A DNA stretch of 58,178 bases from Verrucomicrobiaceae bacterium (lineage in GTDB: Bacteria > Verrucomicrobiota > Verrucomicrobiia > Verrucomicrobiales > Verrucomicrobiaceae). The notes below the pieces were generated by a model that saw only the letters and a program-made list of their open reading frames with translations, did not search any database and was not told where the DNA came from. The position numbers and the translations under genes are program-made. Below, one piece after another: positions 8,226-17,301 of the stretch. Location of the stretch: NCBI GenBank assembly GCA_027486585.1, contig JAIXOU010000033.1, forward strand, positions 1 to 58,178. Direction: 5' to 3'. Each line of letters starts with the position of its first letter. The stretch's first letter is position 1.

Positions 8226-9476
8226 TCAGTCTTCGAACTTCTTGATAAGAAGCGCGGAGTTATGACCACCAAAGCCGAAGCTATTGCTGAGCGCGGCTTT
8301 GAGCTTGGCTGGGCGAGCCGTGTTTGGCACAATGTCCACATCCACTTCTGGGTCGAGGTTTTCGACATTGATGGTAGGCGGAACGACCTGATCACGCAGG
8401 GCAAAGATACTGGCAGCCAGCTCCACACCACCAGCAGCACCGAGAAGGTGACCGGTCATGGATTTGGTTCCAGAGACGAGCAGGCCTTTTTGAGCGTAGG
8501 CTCCAAAGGTTCGCTTGATGGCGCGTAGCTCACAGAGATCTCCCACGGGCGTAGAGGTAGCGTGGGCATTCACATAACTCACATCTTCAGGATTCATCTT
8601 AGCATGGCGCAGGGCCATCTCCATGCACTTCATGGCCCCCAGTCCCTCTGGATGGGGCGAGGTGAGGTGATAGGCATCTGCGGTGACACCGTAACCAGCA
8701 AGTTCTGCGTAGATGGTGGCTCCGCGTTTTTTAGCGTGCTCCAGTTCTTCGATCACGACCACGCCAGCGCCTTCCCCCATGACGAAACCGTCACGATCTC
8801 TATCCCACGGACGGGAGGCACGCTCAGGATCATCATTGCGGAGGGACAGCGCCTTCATGTTTGAGAACCCAGAGAGGCCGCAGGGGCGGATCGAGGCCTC
8901 CGAACCACCACAAACGATGGCATCAGCATCACCAAATTTAATGATGCGCCAAGCTTCACCGATATTGTTGTTTGAAGTCGCACAGGCCGTGGTGATGCAC
9001 ATGTTTGGCCCCATGAAGCCGAACTCCGTGGCGATCATCCCTGTGGCGATATTCGTGATCATCATCGGGATCAGGAACGGTGAGACGCGACTTGGGCCTT
9101 TGTTTAAAAGGATCTCATACTGAGTCTCGATGGTGCTGAGTCCACCGATACCGCTGCCGACCATGACGCCAATGCGGTAGGGGTCGAGGCTATCGGGATT
9201 CAGTCCGCTGTCCTTCACCGCCATCTTTGAGGCAGCCATAGCGAGCTGGAAAAAGCGGTCTGCACGACGGGCTTCCTTGTGATTGTTAAACCAAGGTGTT
9301 GGGTCAAAATCAAGGACTTCGCCGCCAATTTTGCAATCGTAAGCCGTCGTGTCCATATTTTGGAGACGACGAATGCCGCTCTTGCCAGCGACAAGATTTT
9401 TCCAGAAGTCCTCCTTATTGTTGCCAATTGGGGAGATGACTCCGATGCCGGAGATGACAACGCGTCGCTCGCTCAT
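8226..9476 (-). CDS. fabF: Beta-ketoacyl-[ACP] synthase II
   Basis: From the ATG at 9476 the product is 416 residues, the usual FabF length; an upstream in-frame ATG at 9518 would add 14 residues not found in the family. Catalytic residues are visible: Cys165 in TTACATSNNNIG, His in NAHATSTPVGD and the second His in KSMTGHLLGAAGG. It condenses malonyl-ACP with acyl-ACP in fatty-acid elongation in the cytoplasm. No acpP or other fab gene is adjacent, so it is monocistronic here, ending at a strong terminator. The identification is secure; whether it is the main housekeeping copy cannot be judged from this window. Confidence 0.92.
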   Translation of the reverse strand: MSERRVVISGIGVISPIGNNKEDFWKNLVAGKSGIRRLQNMDTTAYDCKIGGEVLDFDPTPWFNNHKEARRADRFFQLAMAASKMAVKDSGLNPDSLDPYRIGVMVGSGIGGLSTIETQYEILLNKGPSRVSPFLIPMMITNIATGMIATEFGFMGPNMCITTACATSNNNIGEAWRIIKFGDADAIVCGGSEASIRPCGLSGFSNMKALSLRNDDPERASRPWDRDRDGFVMGEGAGVVVIEELEHAKKRGATIYAELAGYGVTADAYHLTSPHPEGLGAMKCMEMALRHAKMNPEDVSYVNAHATSTPVGDLCELRAIKRTFGAYAQKGLLVSGTKSMTGHLLGAAGGVELAASIFALRDQVVPPTINVENLDPEVDVDIVPNTARPAKLKAALSNSFGFGGHNSALLIKKFED

Positions 9477-9792
9477 GTGTTCAGTTGATTGGATAAAGTT
9501 TGGCCCTCCAGAGAACACGCTTTAGCCAGTGCGGCAAGATGTTTTTGCCCTTCAATGGCGCAAACCCTGATATGAGAGGGAGCTACAGTGCCCATTCTAA
9601 AAAATACAGCAAAAGAATGGATCATCACCAGATGATAAAACAACGATTCACAAACATTAACAACTTTCCCTCTAAGAAAAGTAGCTGCTTGGCAAGAAGA
9701 GACATCAATTCCGCCTTGCCAGCGGTTATTCAAAGGACAAGTATCGGGACGCACTGCATGCTTCGCAGCGCAGAACTCTCCCAGACATCATC
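9477..9792. other. Divergent intergenic region between fabF and pseB
   Basis: This 316-base stretch separates two divergently transcribed genes and must carry both promoters. A TTGCCA at 9716-9721 could serve as a -35 element for pseB, but no convincing -10 follows at the right distance. No RNA gene, repeat or credible small ORF was seen. Confidence 0.4.
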
Positions 9793-10809
9793 GTGCTCAA
9801 ATCTCAATCCATCCTCGTCACCGGCGGCACCGGTTCCTTCGGCCATAAATGCATCGAACGCCTTCTTCAAAACCCTGAGGTGAAGCGCATCGTGATCTAC
9901 TCTCGCGACGAATTGAAGCAGTTCGACATGGCCCAAAAATACACTGATCCGCGCCTGCGGTTCTTCATCGGTGATGTTCGGGATCGCGAGCGACTAGCGT
10001 CTGCTCTCAAAGGCGTGGACACCGTCATTCATGCAGCTGCCCTGAAACAAGTGCCAACAGCAGAGTACAATCCCTTTGAATGCATCAAGACCAATGTTTT
10101 AGGAGCTGAAAATGTCGTGCAGGCCTGCTTAGATTCTGGAGTGCGCAATGTCGTAGCTCTTTCCACAGATAAAGCCGCAGCACCTATCAATCTCTATGGT
10201 GCAACTAAGCTCTGCTCAGATAAGCTTTTCATTGCTGCCAACAACGTGAAAGGAAATCAGGATATTCGTTTTAGCGTCGTCCGTTATGGAAACGTTATGG
10301 GGTCACGTGGCTCTGTGATTCCCTTCTTCCTCGACAAAAGGAAGACTGGCATCTTGCCAATCACAGACCCTGAAATGACCAGATTCAACATCACTTTGGA
10401 AGAGGGAGTGGACTTGGTAATGCATGCCTTAAAGTATGCTTTGGGAGGGGAAATCTTCGTGCCAAAAATTCCCTCTTACCGCATCACTGATGTGGCAGAG
10501 GCCATCGGGCCAAAGTGTGAATTCCCCGTTGTCGGAATACGACCTGGTGAAAAAATTCATGAGGAGATGATCACTGAGACAGATGCACTCCAGACCATTT
10601 CGACAGATAAATACTACATCATTGTTCCGATGCTTTTCGGGAAAAATGCTCTCGAACTCATGGCTCACTACTGCAAGCACCATAATGCGACACAGGTGGA
10701 CAAAAGCTTCTCTTACAATTCTGGCAAAAACACGGAGTGGCTCAGTGTGGCTCAGATCCGCACTCTCATACGCGACTACTGTGACCCTACCTTTACAGTA
10801 GAGGAATGA
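9793..10809 (+). CDS. pseB: UDP-GlcNAc 4,6-dehydratase (inverting), pseudaminic acid pathway step 1
   Basis: The 338-residue SDR enzyme starts at a GTG (9793); the NAD-binding motif VTGGTGSFG lies at 9-17, as in PseB/FlaA1. RDELKQFDMAQKY and STDKAAAPINLYGATKL, with the Tyr/Lys catalytic pair, are characteristic of the inverting dehydratase. It converts UDP-GlcNAc to the UDP-4-keto-6-deoxy-L-altro intermediate. Its stop overlaps the start of pseC (ATGA), marking an operon. Order and identity of the following genes confirm the pathway. Confidence is high because motif, length and context agree. Confidence 0.93.
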   Translation: MLKSQSILVTGGTGSFGHKCIERLLQNPEVKRIVIYSRDELKQFDMAQKYTDPRLRFFIGDVRDRERLASALKGVDTVIHAAALKQVPTAEYNPFECIKTNVLGAENVVQACLDSGVRNVVALSTDKAAAPINLYGATKLCSDKLFIAANNVKGNQDIRFSVVRYGNVMGSRGSVIPFFLDKRKTGILPITDPEMTRFNITLEEGVDLVMHALKYALGGEIFVPKIPSYRITDVAEAIGPKCEFPVVGIRPGEKIHEEMITETDALQTISTDKYYIIVPMLFGKNALELMAHYCKHHNATQVDKSFSYNSGKNTEWLSVAQIRTLIRDYCDPTFTVEE

Positions 10810-11978
10810 GTGCGGACTTTTTACCTTATGGGCGTCAGTCAATCAGCGTAGAAGACATCGACGCGGTGGTGAGCGTGCTGAAATCAGACTTCCTCACCCA
10901 AGGTCCAGCCATACCACGTTTTGAGAAGGCTGTAACCAACTGGTGTGGAGTCAAGCACGGTATAGCGATGGCGAATGGCACAGCCACACTTCATTGTGCA
11001 GCAAAGGCATTAGGATTAGGCCATGGTGATTGGCTTTGGACCGCTCCGATCACTTTCGTCGCCTCCGCAAATGCAGGCAGGTATTGTGGAGCCCAGATTG
11101 ACTTCGTCGATGTTGATCCTGGCACGATTTTAATGTCTCCCGATCGACTGGAGGAAAAACTAATCTTGGCAGAAAAAAACGGAACCTTGCCAAAGATCGT
11201 CGTCCCAGTTCACTTCGCAGGCCAGTCTTGTGACATGCCGCGCATCCACGCCTTGGGGCAAAAATATGAATTTAAGATCATCGAAGATGCCGCTCATGCA
11301 CTGGGCGGTGAATTTGAAGGCGAAAGAATCGGCAACTGCCGCTGGTCTGACGCTGCCTCACATAGCTTTCACCCAGTCAAAATTGTCACCAGTGGTGAGG
11401 GAGGCATGATTACCACCAATGATGATGAACTTGCTTGGCGCATCTCGGCACTGCGGACACATGGCATCACTCGTGACGCCGACAGAATGATCGGGGAATC
11501 CCACGGGCCATGGTATTACCAACAACTTGAGTTGGGCTACAACTACCGCATGACCGATCTTCAGGCTGCATTAGGTGCTAGTCAGATGACAAGGTTAGAT
11601 AGCTTTGCTAAGCGCCGCCGCGAGATAGCAAATCTCTACGATGTTGAGCTGGCCGGATTGCCGTTACGTCCTTTAGCACGAGACCCGAGGGGCATCAGCG
11701 GCTGGCATCTCTACATGATTCGTCTGGATCTCAATCAGATAAAGAAGACCAGACGCCAAGTTTTTGAGAGCCTTCGATCTCAAGGCATTGGGGTCAATGT
11801 GCATTACATTCCCGTCCATCTTCAACCTGATTATGAGCGCCTAAACTTCAGATTGGGCATGTATCCTGAGGCCGAACGCTATTACGAAGAGGCAATCACA
11901 TTGCCAATGTTCGCTGACATGACAGAGGCAGATGTTCAGCGTGTAAAAGCAGCTGTGGTTAAGTCTATAGACCTTTGA
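10806..11978 (+). CDS. pseC: UDP-4-amino-4,6-dideoxy-N-acetyl-beta-L-altrosamine transaminase
   Basis: The 390-residue PLP aminotransferase belongs to the DegT/DnrJ/EryC1 fold type I group. The Schiff-base lysine sits in SFHPVKIVTSGEGGM, and the N-terminus PYGRQSISVEDIDAV with FLTQGPAIPRFE is typical of PseC. It transfers an amino group from glutamate to C4 of the PseB product. It overlaps pseB by 4 bases. About 150 bases separate it from pseF, and they hold a short gene relic. Confidence 0.93.
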   Translation: MSADFLPYGRQSISVEDIDAVVSVLKSDFLTQGPAIPRFEKAVTNWCGVKHGIAMANGTATLHCAAKALGLGHGDWLWTAPITFVASANAGRYCGAQIDFVDVDPGTILMSPDRLEEKLILAEKNGTLPKIVVPVHFAGQSCDMPRIHALGQKYEFKIIEDAAHALGGEFEGERIGNCRWSDAASHSFHPVKIVTSGEGGMITTNDDELAWRISALRTHGITRDADRMIGESHGPWYYQQLELGYNYRMTDLQAALGASQMTRLDSFAKRRREIANLYDVELAGLPLRPLARDPRGISGWHLYMIRLDLNQIKKTRRQVFESLRSQGIGVNVHYIPVHLQPDYERLNFRLGMYPEAERYYEEAITLPMFADMTEADVQRVKAAVVKSIDL

Positions 11979-11983
11979 TCCAC

Positions 11984-12121
11984 ATGAAATACTCCTATCC
12001 AGAACTCACGAAGGCACGCGAAGAGATGCGTTTCAAAAGCGAATTATACAGACCGACAGCTTTTTGGGACGGAGCATCTGCCAAGATTGAGACGGTTTTC
12101 ATTCCGAGCTATTATTGCTGA
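11984..12121 (+). pseudogene. 45-residue gene fragment between pseC and pseF
   Basis: An ATG frame of 45 codons begins MKYSYPELTKAREEMRF and includes YRPTAFWDGASAKIE before a TGA. The pattern of an AFWxxAS segment shortly after a charged helix recalls the N-terminus of putative sugar O-methyltransferases found in sialic-acid-type loci, but I cannot confirm this. The fragment is far too short for an enzyme, starts 5 bases after the pseC stop and ends 7 bases before the pseF start. It is probably the stump of a gene deleted from the operon; a genuine small protein is less likely. Confidence 0.4.
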
Positions 12122-12128
12122 GTCGCAA

Positions 12129-12830
12129 ATGAACCAATCTGTTGCCATCATTCTAGCTCGTGGCGGAAGCAAGCGCATTCCACGAAAGAACATCCGTTTA
12201 TTTCGAGGTCAACCCATCATCTATTTTCCTGTGCGCGCTGCGATAGAATCAGGATGTTTTGATGAAGTCATGGTGTCAACAGATGACGATGAAATTGCCG
12301 CTGTTGCGCGTGAAGCTGGTGCGGTCACTCCTTTCAGACGATCTCGAGAAATGGCCAACGATCATGCGACATCGACCGATGCTTTCATCGAAGTAATCGA
12401 GCAGTATCGGGCTCTCAATCGACCTTTTAAATATCTCTGTGGATTATACGCAGCGGCTCCTCTAGTGCGGCCAAATCATTTGAGGGCTGGAAAATCATTG
12501 CTGGATTCAGATGAAAAAATTCAAACAGTCATGCCTGTAACTAGGTTTGGCTATCCGATTCAACGGGCATTCAGTATCAAAGATGACAAACTCATTCTGA
12601 TGCACCCAGAAAATGCATTCACCCGATCCCAAGACCTACCGGCAGCCTATCATGATGCAGGACAATGGTATTGGCTGAGAACAGATTCACTCCTTGCAAG
12701 TCGAAAAATTTTCTCCTCCTTTTGCGTTCCTCTCGTGCTTTCAGAGCTTGAAGCACAAGACATCGATAACGAAGAGGATTGGAGATTGGCAGAGCTTAAG
12801 GCAGAATTGTTCGAATCAAAAAGTGAATAA
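12129..12830 (+). CDS. pseF: Pseudaminic acid cytidylyltransferase
   Basis: From the ATG at 12129 the product is 233 residues, the usual length for PseF/NeuA-type enzymes. The CTP-binding signature ARGGSKRIPRKNIR lies at about residues 9-22. It activates pseudaminic acid to the CMP-sugar in the cytoplasm. The longer frame opening at 12087 has no good start and overlaps the upstream fragment. The next gene begins with a GTG inside the last codons of pseF, giving translational coupling. Confidence 0.92.
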   Translation: MNQSVAIILARGGSKRIPRKNIRLFRGQPIIYFPVRAAIESGCFDEVMVSTDDDEIAAVAREAGAVTPFRRSREMANDHATSTDAFIEVIEQYRALNRPFKYLCGLYAAAPLVRPNHLRAGKSLLDSDEKIQTVMPVTRFGYPIQRAFSIKDDKLILMHPENAFTRSQDLPAAYHDAGQWYWLRTDSLLASRKIFSSFCVPLVLSELEAQDIDNEEDWRLAELKAELFESKSE

Positions 12831-14310
12831 GTTGTTATTAATTCGCTCCGACGCGTCCTCCCAGATCGGAACTGGTCATGTTATGCGTTGCATAGCTCTT
12901 GCTCAGGCTTGGCTAGATTTAGGCGGCACTGTCACTTTTCTATCGCGTGAATTGCCCCTTGCCTTAGCAGCTCGTCTGACATCAGAAGGATTTAACCACA
13001 TTCATCTTCAATCTGAAGCTAATGATCTGAAAGAAACCTGCTTCCACGCCAAAGAATCAGCTTGGGTCGTCATTGATGGCTATCAATTTGATACAGACTT
13101 CTGTGACGAAGTGGTTAAATCGGCCAAGCATGTATTACTGATTGATGATTTAAACGATCTTAATTACTACAGTACTGAATTGATTTTAAATCAAAACATC
13201 ACTGCAAACTATGATATGTATGAGCAGCGCTCTGCCAACACGAGCCTATTATTAAGTGGTCGATATGCGTTGCTGCGACGCGAATTCCGGCTTCCACCTT
13301 TGCTACGTGACTATGATTCACCATGTGAACGCGTACTCGTAACGCTTGGCGGCAGTGACCCACAGAACGTGACACTCAAAGTTGTCGAAGCACTCATTTC
13401 TCAAAAACAATTACACGCCAAAATTGTTCTTGGAGCAGCCAACCCGCATAAAGAGATTTTAATGCAGTATTGCCTGCAAGAGAATGGAAGAATTGAACTG
13501 CTCTATTCAGTAGAAAATATGGTGACTTTGATGGATTGGGCTCAAATAGCAATCAGCGCGGGTGGCACCAGTGTTCTCGAACTAGCCTCACGAGGATTAC
13601 CCACGCTTCTAATCGCCATTGCCGACAATCAGTCAGCTATATGTGATACGATGCATCAAAAACAAATCATGCAAAGCCTCGGCTGGCATGAGACATTTAC
13701 GGCTAGTAAATTGAGTGAAGTGATTCGTCAGTTCACCTCTAAAGATGCAAAGAACCAGCGTGCCGTATTTTCCGCCCGCAGCATGCAGCTAGTGGATGCC
13801 AAAGGCGCAAGCCGCACGGCTTTTGAAATGATGGCAAGACTTGCTATGTCTTTTGTTCATGTCAGACCTGCTACTCTGCAAGACACCAAATTAGCATATG
13901 ATTGGGCTAATGACCCAGTGACTCGTTCTGTATCGTTCAATCAGGATTTGATCTCATGGGAAGACCACCAAAGTTGGTATATCAACAGAGTTAATCAAAG
14001 CTCATACAGACTTCTGATTGGTGAAGACAATGATAAACTAGCATTCGGTATTGTAAGGTTTGATTTGCAAGATGATGTGGCCATCATATCCATCAACTTA
14101 GAGCCAACTATGCGCGGGAAAGGGCTGGGAATTTTACTGATCTTAGTGGCGTGCCAGCAAATTCTGCATCACTCTTCGGCTCGTCAAATTCGTGCGCTTA
14201 TTAAGCCGGATAACAGCTCTTCATTGAAAGCTTTTCAGCGCGCTGGCTTTGAACAAATATCAGATGTAAACGTGAATGGACAAACTGCACTCTGCCTCAT
14301 TCTAAATTAA
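12823..14310 (+). CDS. pseG-pseH: Fused UDP-sugar hydrolase and N-acetyltransferase of the pseudaminic acid pathway
   Basis: The start is a GTG at 12823 that overlaps pseF by 8 bases; upstream in-frame codons lie within pseF and are rejected. The 495-residue product has two enzymes. Residues 1 to about 340 form PseG: a GT-B-like domain opening SDASSQIGTGHVMRCIALA, with LGGSDPQNVT and SAGGTSVLELASRG, which removes UDP. Residues from about 344 to the end form a GNAT acetyltransferase (VRPATLQDTKLAYDWAND, then a MRGKGLG acetyl-CoA loop), matching PseH, which N-acetylates C4. In many bacteria these are separate genes. Fusion links steps 3 and 4 of the pathway. Confidence 0.9.
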   Translation: MNKLLLIRSDASSQIGTGHVMRCIALAQAWLDLGGTVTFLSRELPLALAARLTSEGFNHIHLQSEANDLKETCFHAKESAWVVIDGYQFDTDFCDEVVKSAKHVLLIDDLNDLNYYSTELILNQNITANYDMYEQRSANTSLLLSGRYALLRREFRLPPLLRDYDSPCERVLVTLGGSDPQNVTLKVVEALISQKQLHAKIVLGAANPHKEILMQYCLQENGRIELLYSVENMVTLMDWAQIAISAGGTSVLELASRGLPTLLIAIADNQSAICDTMHQKQIMQSLGWHETFTASKLSEVIRQFTSKDAKNQRAVFSARSMQLVDAKGASRTAFEMMARLAMSFVHVRPATLQDTKLAYDWANDPVTRSVSFNQDLISWEDHQSWYINRVNQSSYRLLIGEDNDKLAFGIVRFDLQDDVAIISINLEPTMRGKGLGILLILVACQQILHHSSARQIRALIKPDNSSSLKAFQRAGFEQISDVNVNGQTALCLILN

Positions 14311-14314
14311 ATCT

Positions 14315-15376
14315 ATGATAGATAAAAGCATACAAATTGGAGCTCGTCGTATTGGCCAAGCTAGCCCCTGTTACATCATTGCCGAGCTATCAGCGAATCA
14401 TGGCAATGATTTTGATCTGGCCGCACAAACGATACAGGCCATGAAGGAAGCCGGTGCCGATGCGGTCAAAGTGCAGACCTACACAGCGGAAACCATCACC
14501 CTGAATTGTGACCGTGATCCGTTCGTTGTGCACGGTGGAACACTCTGGGATGGTCGTACTCTTTACGAGCTTTATAAAGAAGCCTCACTGCCTTGGGAGT
14601 GGCAGCCGAAATTGCAGAAAATCGCCCAAGATTTGGGCATGGATTTCTTTTCCTCACCCTTTGATTCCACGGCAGTTGATTTCCTCGAAACGCTCAATGT
14701 TCCCATTCATAAGGTGGCCTCATTCGAGTTGGTGGACATCCCTCTTCTCCTGAAAATTGCCAGCACTCGCAAGCCAATCATCATGTCCATCGGCATGGCG
14801 GCACTCGAAGAAGTTGAAGAAGCAATGACCACCCTGCGCGAGGCAAATAGCGGCCCAATAGTCATGCTAAAATGTACCAGTGCCTATCCAGCAGACCCGG
14901 CTGAAATGAATCTACGCACCATGCTCGACATGGCGCAGCGCTTTGATGTACCTGTAGGTCTTAGTGATCATACGATGGGATATACTGTGCCAGTTGCTGC
15001 TGTAGCCTTAGGAGCATGCGTAATCGAAAAGCACTTTGTACTCTCCCGCTCACAACCTGGACCCGACTCCTCTTTTTCGATGGAGCCACAGGAGTTTCGT
15101 GAGATGGTCGCAGCCATCCGCATCGTCGAACAAGCCCTCGGCAAAGTGAGTTACGAACCTTCGCCTAAAGATCTAAAAATGCGTGCCTTCCGGCGCTCAC
15201 TTTTCATCGCCGCGGATATTCTTGCCGGCGAAACCTTTACGGAAAAAAATCTTCGCTGCGTACGTCCCGCCAATGGACTACACTCTCGTCATCTGCACGA
15301 ACTCATCGGCAAAAAAGCCGCCACTAATTTAAAATTCGGCACCCCATTGCAGTGGGAACATGTCGCTCAGGACTAA
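14315..15376 (+). CDS. pseI: Pseudaminic acid synthase
   Basis: The 353-residue protein has a NeuB-type TIM-barrel domain (residues 1 to about 270): YIIAELSANHGNDFDLA and KEAGADAVKVQTYTAETITL are family hallmarks, and SDHTMGY near the barrel end is also conserved. A C-terminal SAF/antifreeze-like domain follows (about 285-353, with FRRSLFIAADILAGE). It condenses phosphoenolpyruvate with the 6-deoxy-diacetamido-altrose to give pseudaminic acid. It begins 4 bases after pseG-pseH and ends the pathway operon. The choice of PseI over NeuB or LegI rests on context as well as motifs. Confidence 0.92.
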   Translation: MIDKSIQIGARRIGQASPCYIIAELSANHGNDFDLAAQTIQAMKEAGADAVKVQTYTAETITLNCDRDPFVVHGGTLWDGRTLYELYKEASLPWEWQPKLQKIAQDLGMDFFSSPFDSTAVDFLETLNVPIHKVASFELVDIPLLLKIASTRKPIIMSIGMAALEEVEEAMTTLREANSGPIVMLKCTSAYPADPAEMNLRTMLDMAQRFDVPVGLSDHTMGYTVPVAAVALGACVIEKHFVLSRSQPGPDSSFSMEPQEFREMVAAIRIVEQALGKVSYEPSPKDLKMRAFRRSLFIAADILAGETFTEKNLRCVRPANGLHSRHLHELIGKKAATNLKFGTPLQWEHVAQD

Positions 15377-15381
15377 AGCTC

Positions 15382-15488
15382 ATGCCGACGTCCGCAGCAT
15401 TCTTTATCATTTCCGTACGCGTTGGGTTCAAGCATATCCCGCGTAAATAGATCCGCTCATTGCAGGGGCATCAAATCACAGCCAACGA
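15382..15488 (+). pseudogene. Relic of a second CMP-sugar synthetase N-terminus
   Basis: Translation from the ATG at 15382 gives FFIISVRVGFKHIPRK, then a TAG, then IRSLQGHQIT in the same frame. This lines up residue by residue with the PseF/NeuA signature (IILARGGSKRIPRKNIR, then a GQPII-like stretch), with an amber codon where the conserved Asn stands. Several catalytic residues are altered and the match ends after about 35 codons. It lies directly behind pseI. The similarity to the start of pseF is visible by eye; calling it a decayed duplicate or exchanged remnant is inference. Confidence 0.6.
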
Positions 15489-17273
15489 ATGATGATGGAC
15501 AACAAAAGTAAACCTCTAACCCAAAAACAGCATCATGGGATTCTGTTGAGTTTCTGCCTGTCATCCGTCCTCCTTATCGCCAGCTGTGCTCTAGCCTGGA
15601 ACACGCTTACGATCCAGTTGGTTCTGCGTTTATCCTTCGCTCTTCTGACTCTCTTCGGTTTTTTTGCCTCTTTAACCGCACTTACGAGGAGTGTGGGTGC
15701 CGCGGCTATCGTGCTTGTTGGCGTGTTGGTTTTTGCTCCTCAAATTCCGTTCGCTGGATGGTTTTTTGGCGGGCTGTCCCTGCCTGGTTTGTGGCTTATG
15801 GCAAGAGGTGCGATTGAAGAGATACGAGCCATGTCACTTTCCAAAGCTATTCCCATCATAACTGTCATCGTTTTGGGCACTGCCTTTTATTCTGATTTTC
15901 AATCTGGACCCCAGCTGGCTGCTGGCAAATACGCTTTAGATACTTTCTTCCATGCGTCCATCACTACGATGTATCGCGACCATGGAGTGATTTCCGTGGG
16001 ACTAGATGGGTTAGTGCCACTGCACTACCATGTCCTTTCCCACAAGATTTTTGCTGGAGTCTCCGCCATTTCTGGATTGGCCGCGCTGGACATCTACTAT
16101 TGTTTATATAGCTTCATATTGCCCCCTTTGTTGATCGTTAGCCTTGCAACTCTAACCGGATGCTTTGCACCTGCATCAAACCTGGCCACTTCTGCAACAG
16201 CGATCTCCTTGGTCCTGCTGATTATTCGAAAACTTAGTTTATGTCGTCATGCTGCGTTGGGGGATGGATGTTTTGTTTCGGAATCATTTTGCCTATCACT
16301 GATTCTTTTAACAGCCGCGATCATCGCATGGCTAGACTATTTTGAGAGTCGAAAAATCCAACCTCTAGTCATCTCTTTTGTACTTATGATCCTCACAGGG
16401 CTGACCAAAGGCAGCGTTGGTGTGATTGGCTTCGGCATTTACGGCCTGGGCGGCCTCATTAAGGCGAAGTTGTCATTACGTTACTGGCTCGCTATTGGCG
16501 TGGCGGGCTTTGCTATGTTACTGCTTGTTGTTAAATCGGCCAGCTCGACAGGAGCCGCTCAAATGCAGTTCTTACCGCTAGATTTCGTGGTGAATTACGT
16601 CAAAGGCCCTGAATATTTTCCGCTCAAAGTGATTTTCTATCTGGTCTTCCACTATCTGCCAGTGTGGGTAGCTTTGGTCCTTGGTTTTTACCGTGATGGT
16701 CACAAATACTTATTATCAAGCGAGTCTCTTATCCTCCTTGGTTTGCTGCTACCTGGGATGGCCATAGGAATGTCCTTCGCTGTGCAAGCCGGTGCAGGCT
16801 CATATTTTTCAACCATTGCCTCAATTATTGCCCTGGCATTCATCGCCCAACATCTAGGGCCCTACTTGGCAACCGGAAGCTGGAAAACAGCATTGATGCT
16901 CTTCGTGATCGCCGGACTTTTTTCAAAGAGCCGCATGATTGAGAAATCATTTCTGCCAGAGTCTCAGGGCAAAATGCAAAAAAACTCTGAATTGGCTGAT
17001 ATTGTCTCTCAACTACGGCTTTGGCGCGAAGAACTCCCCAAGGATTGCTGTGTGCAAATTTCAAATTTAGATCGCCTTAGCAAAATTGTCGGTTGGCATG
17101 CAGGATGGCTAGTCACTGCCGTCGTTGAACGCCCAATGCGTGGAGGTGTTCCAGCTCGAGACACAGTCCCTGATTCCAAGCATTCGGCCTATGGTCTTGC
17201 CGATTACAATAATACCGTCTCCCAAGAGGCCGCAGGGTGCAGGCAGCTTGTTCACTTGAGCTTTGCTGAATAA
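15489..17273 (+). CDS. Polytopic membrane protein of unknown function next to the pse operon
   Basis: The 594-residue protein has roughly ten to twelve hydrophobic segments between residues 18 and 480 and a soluble C-terminal tail of about 110 residues. I do not recognise a signature. Its overall shape, with membrane segments separated by short loops and one longer extracytoplasmic loop near residues 120-180, resembles glycan polymerases or GT-C-type glycosyltransferases of surface polysaccharide loci. It sits about 110 bases after pseI on the same strand, separated by the CMP-sugar synthetase relic. Involvement in handling a pseudaminic-acid glycan is inferred only from position. Confidence 0.7.
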   Translation: MMMDNKSKPLTQKQHHGILLSFCLSSVLLIASCALAWNTLTIQLVLRLSFALLTLFGFFASLTALTRSVGAAAIVLVGVLVFAPQIPFAGWFFGGLSLPGLWLMARGAIEEIRAMSLSKAIPIITVIVLGTAFYSDFQSGPQLAAGKYALDTFFHASITTMYRDHGVISVGLDGLVPLHYHVLSHKIFAGVSAISGLAALDIYYCLYSFILPPLLIVSLATLTGCFAPASNLATSATAISLVLLIIRKLSLCRHAALGDGCFVSESFCLSLILLTAAIIAWLDYFESRKIQPLVISFVLMILTGLTKGSVGVIGFGIYGLGGLIKAKLSLRYWLAIGVAGFAMLLLVVKSASSTGAAQMQFLPLDFVVNYVKGPEYFPLKVIFYLVFHYLPVWVALVLGFYRDGHKYLLSSESLILLGLLLPGMAIGMSFAVQAGAGSYFSTIASIIALAFIAQHLGPYLATGSWKTALMLFVIAGLFSKSRMIEKSFLPESQGKMQKNSELADIVSQLRLWREELPKDCCVQISNLDRLSKIVGWHAGWLVTAVVERPMRGGVPARDTVPDSKHSAYGLADYNNTVSQEAAGCRQLVHLSFAE

Positions 17274-17278
17274 ATGAG

Positions 17279-17300
17279 TTGTCCTTGAGGACACGCAAGC
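17279..17300. terminator. Weak hairpin between convergent genes
   Basis: A short perfect inverted repeat (TGTCC at 17280-17284 and GGACA at 17289-17293, 4-base loop) lies in the 28-base gap between the polytopic membrane protein and the convergent flippase-like gene. The stem is only 5 bp with no strong U tract, so its terminator role is tentative. Confidence 0.3.
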
Positions 17301-17301
17301 A

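Noticed and set aside
9473..9754. A 93-codon minus-strand frame between fabF and pseB
   Set aside because: It overlaps the fabF start, has no recognisable domain and lies in the divergent promoter region.
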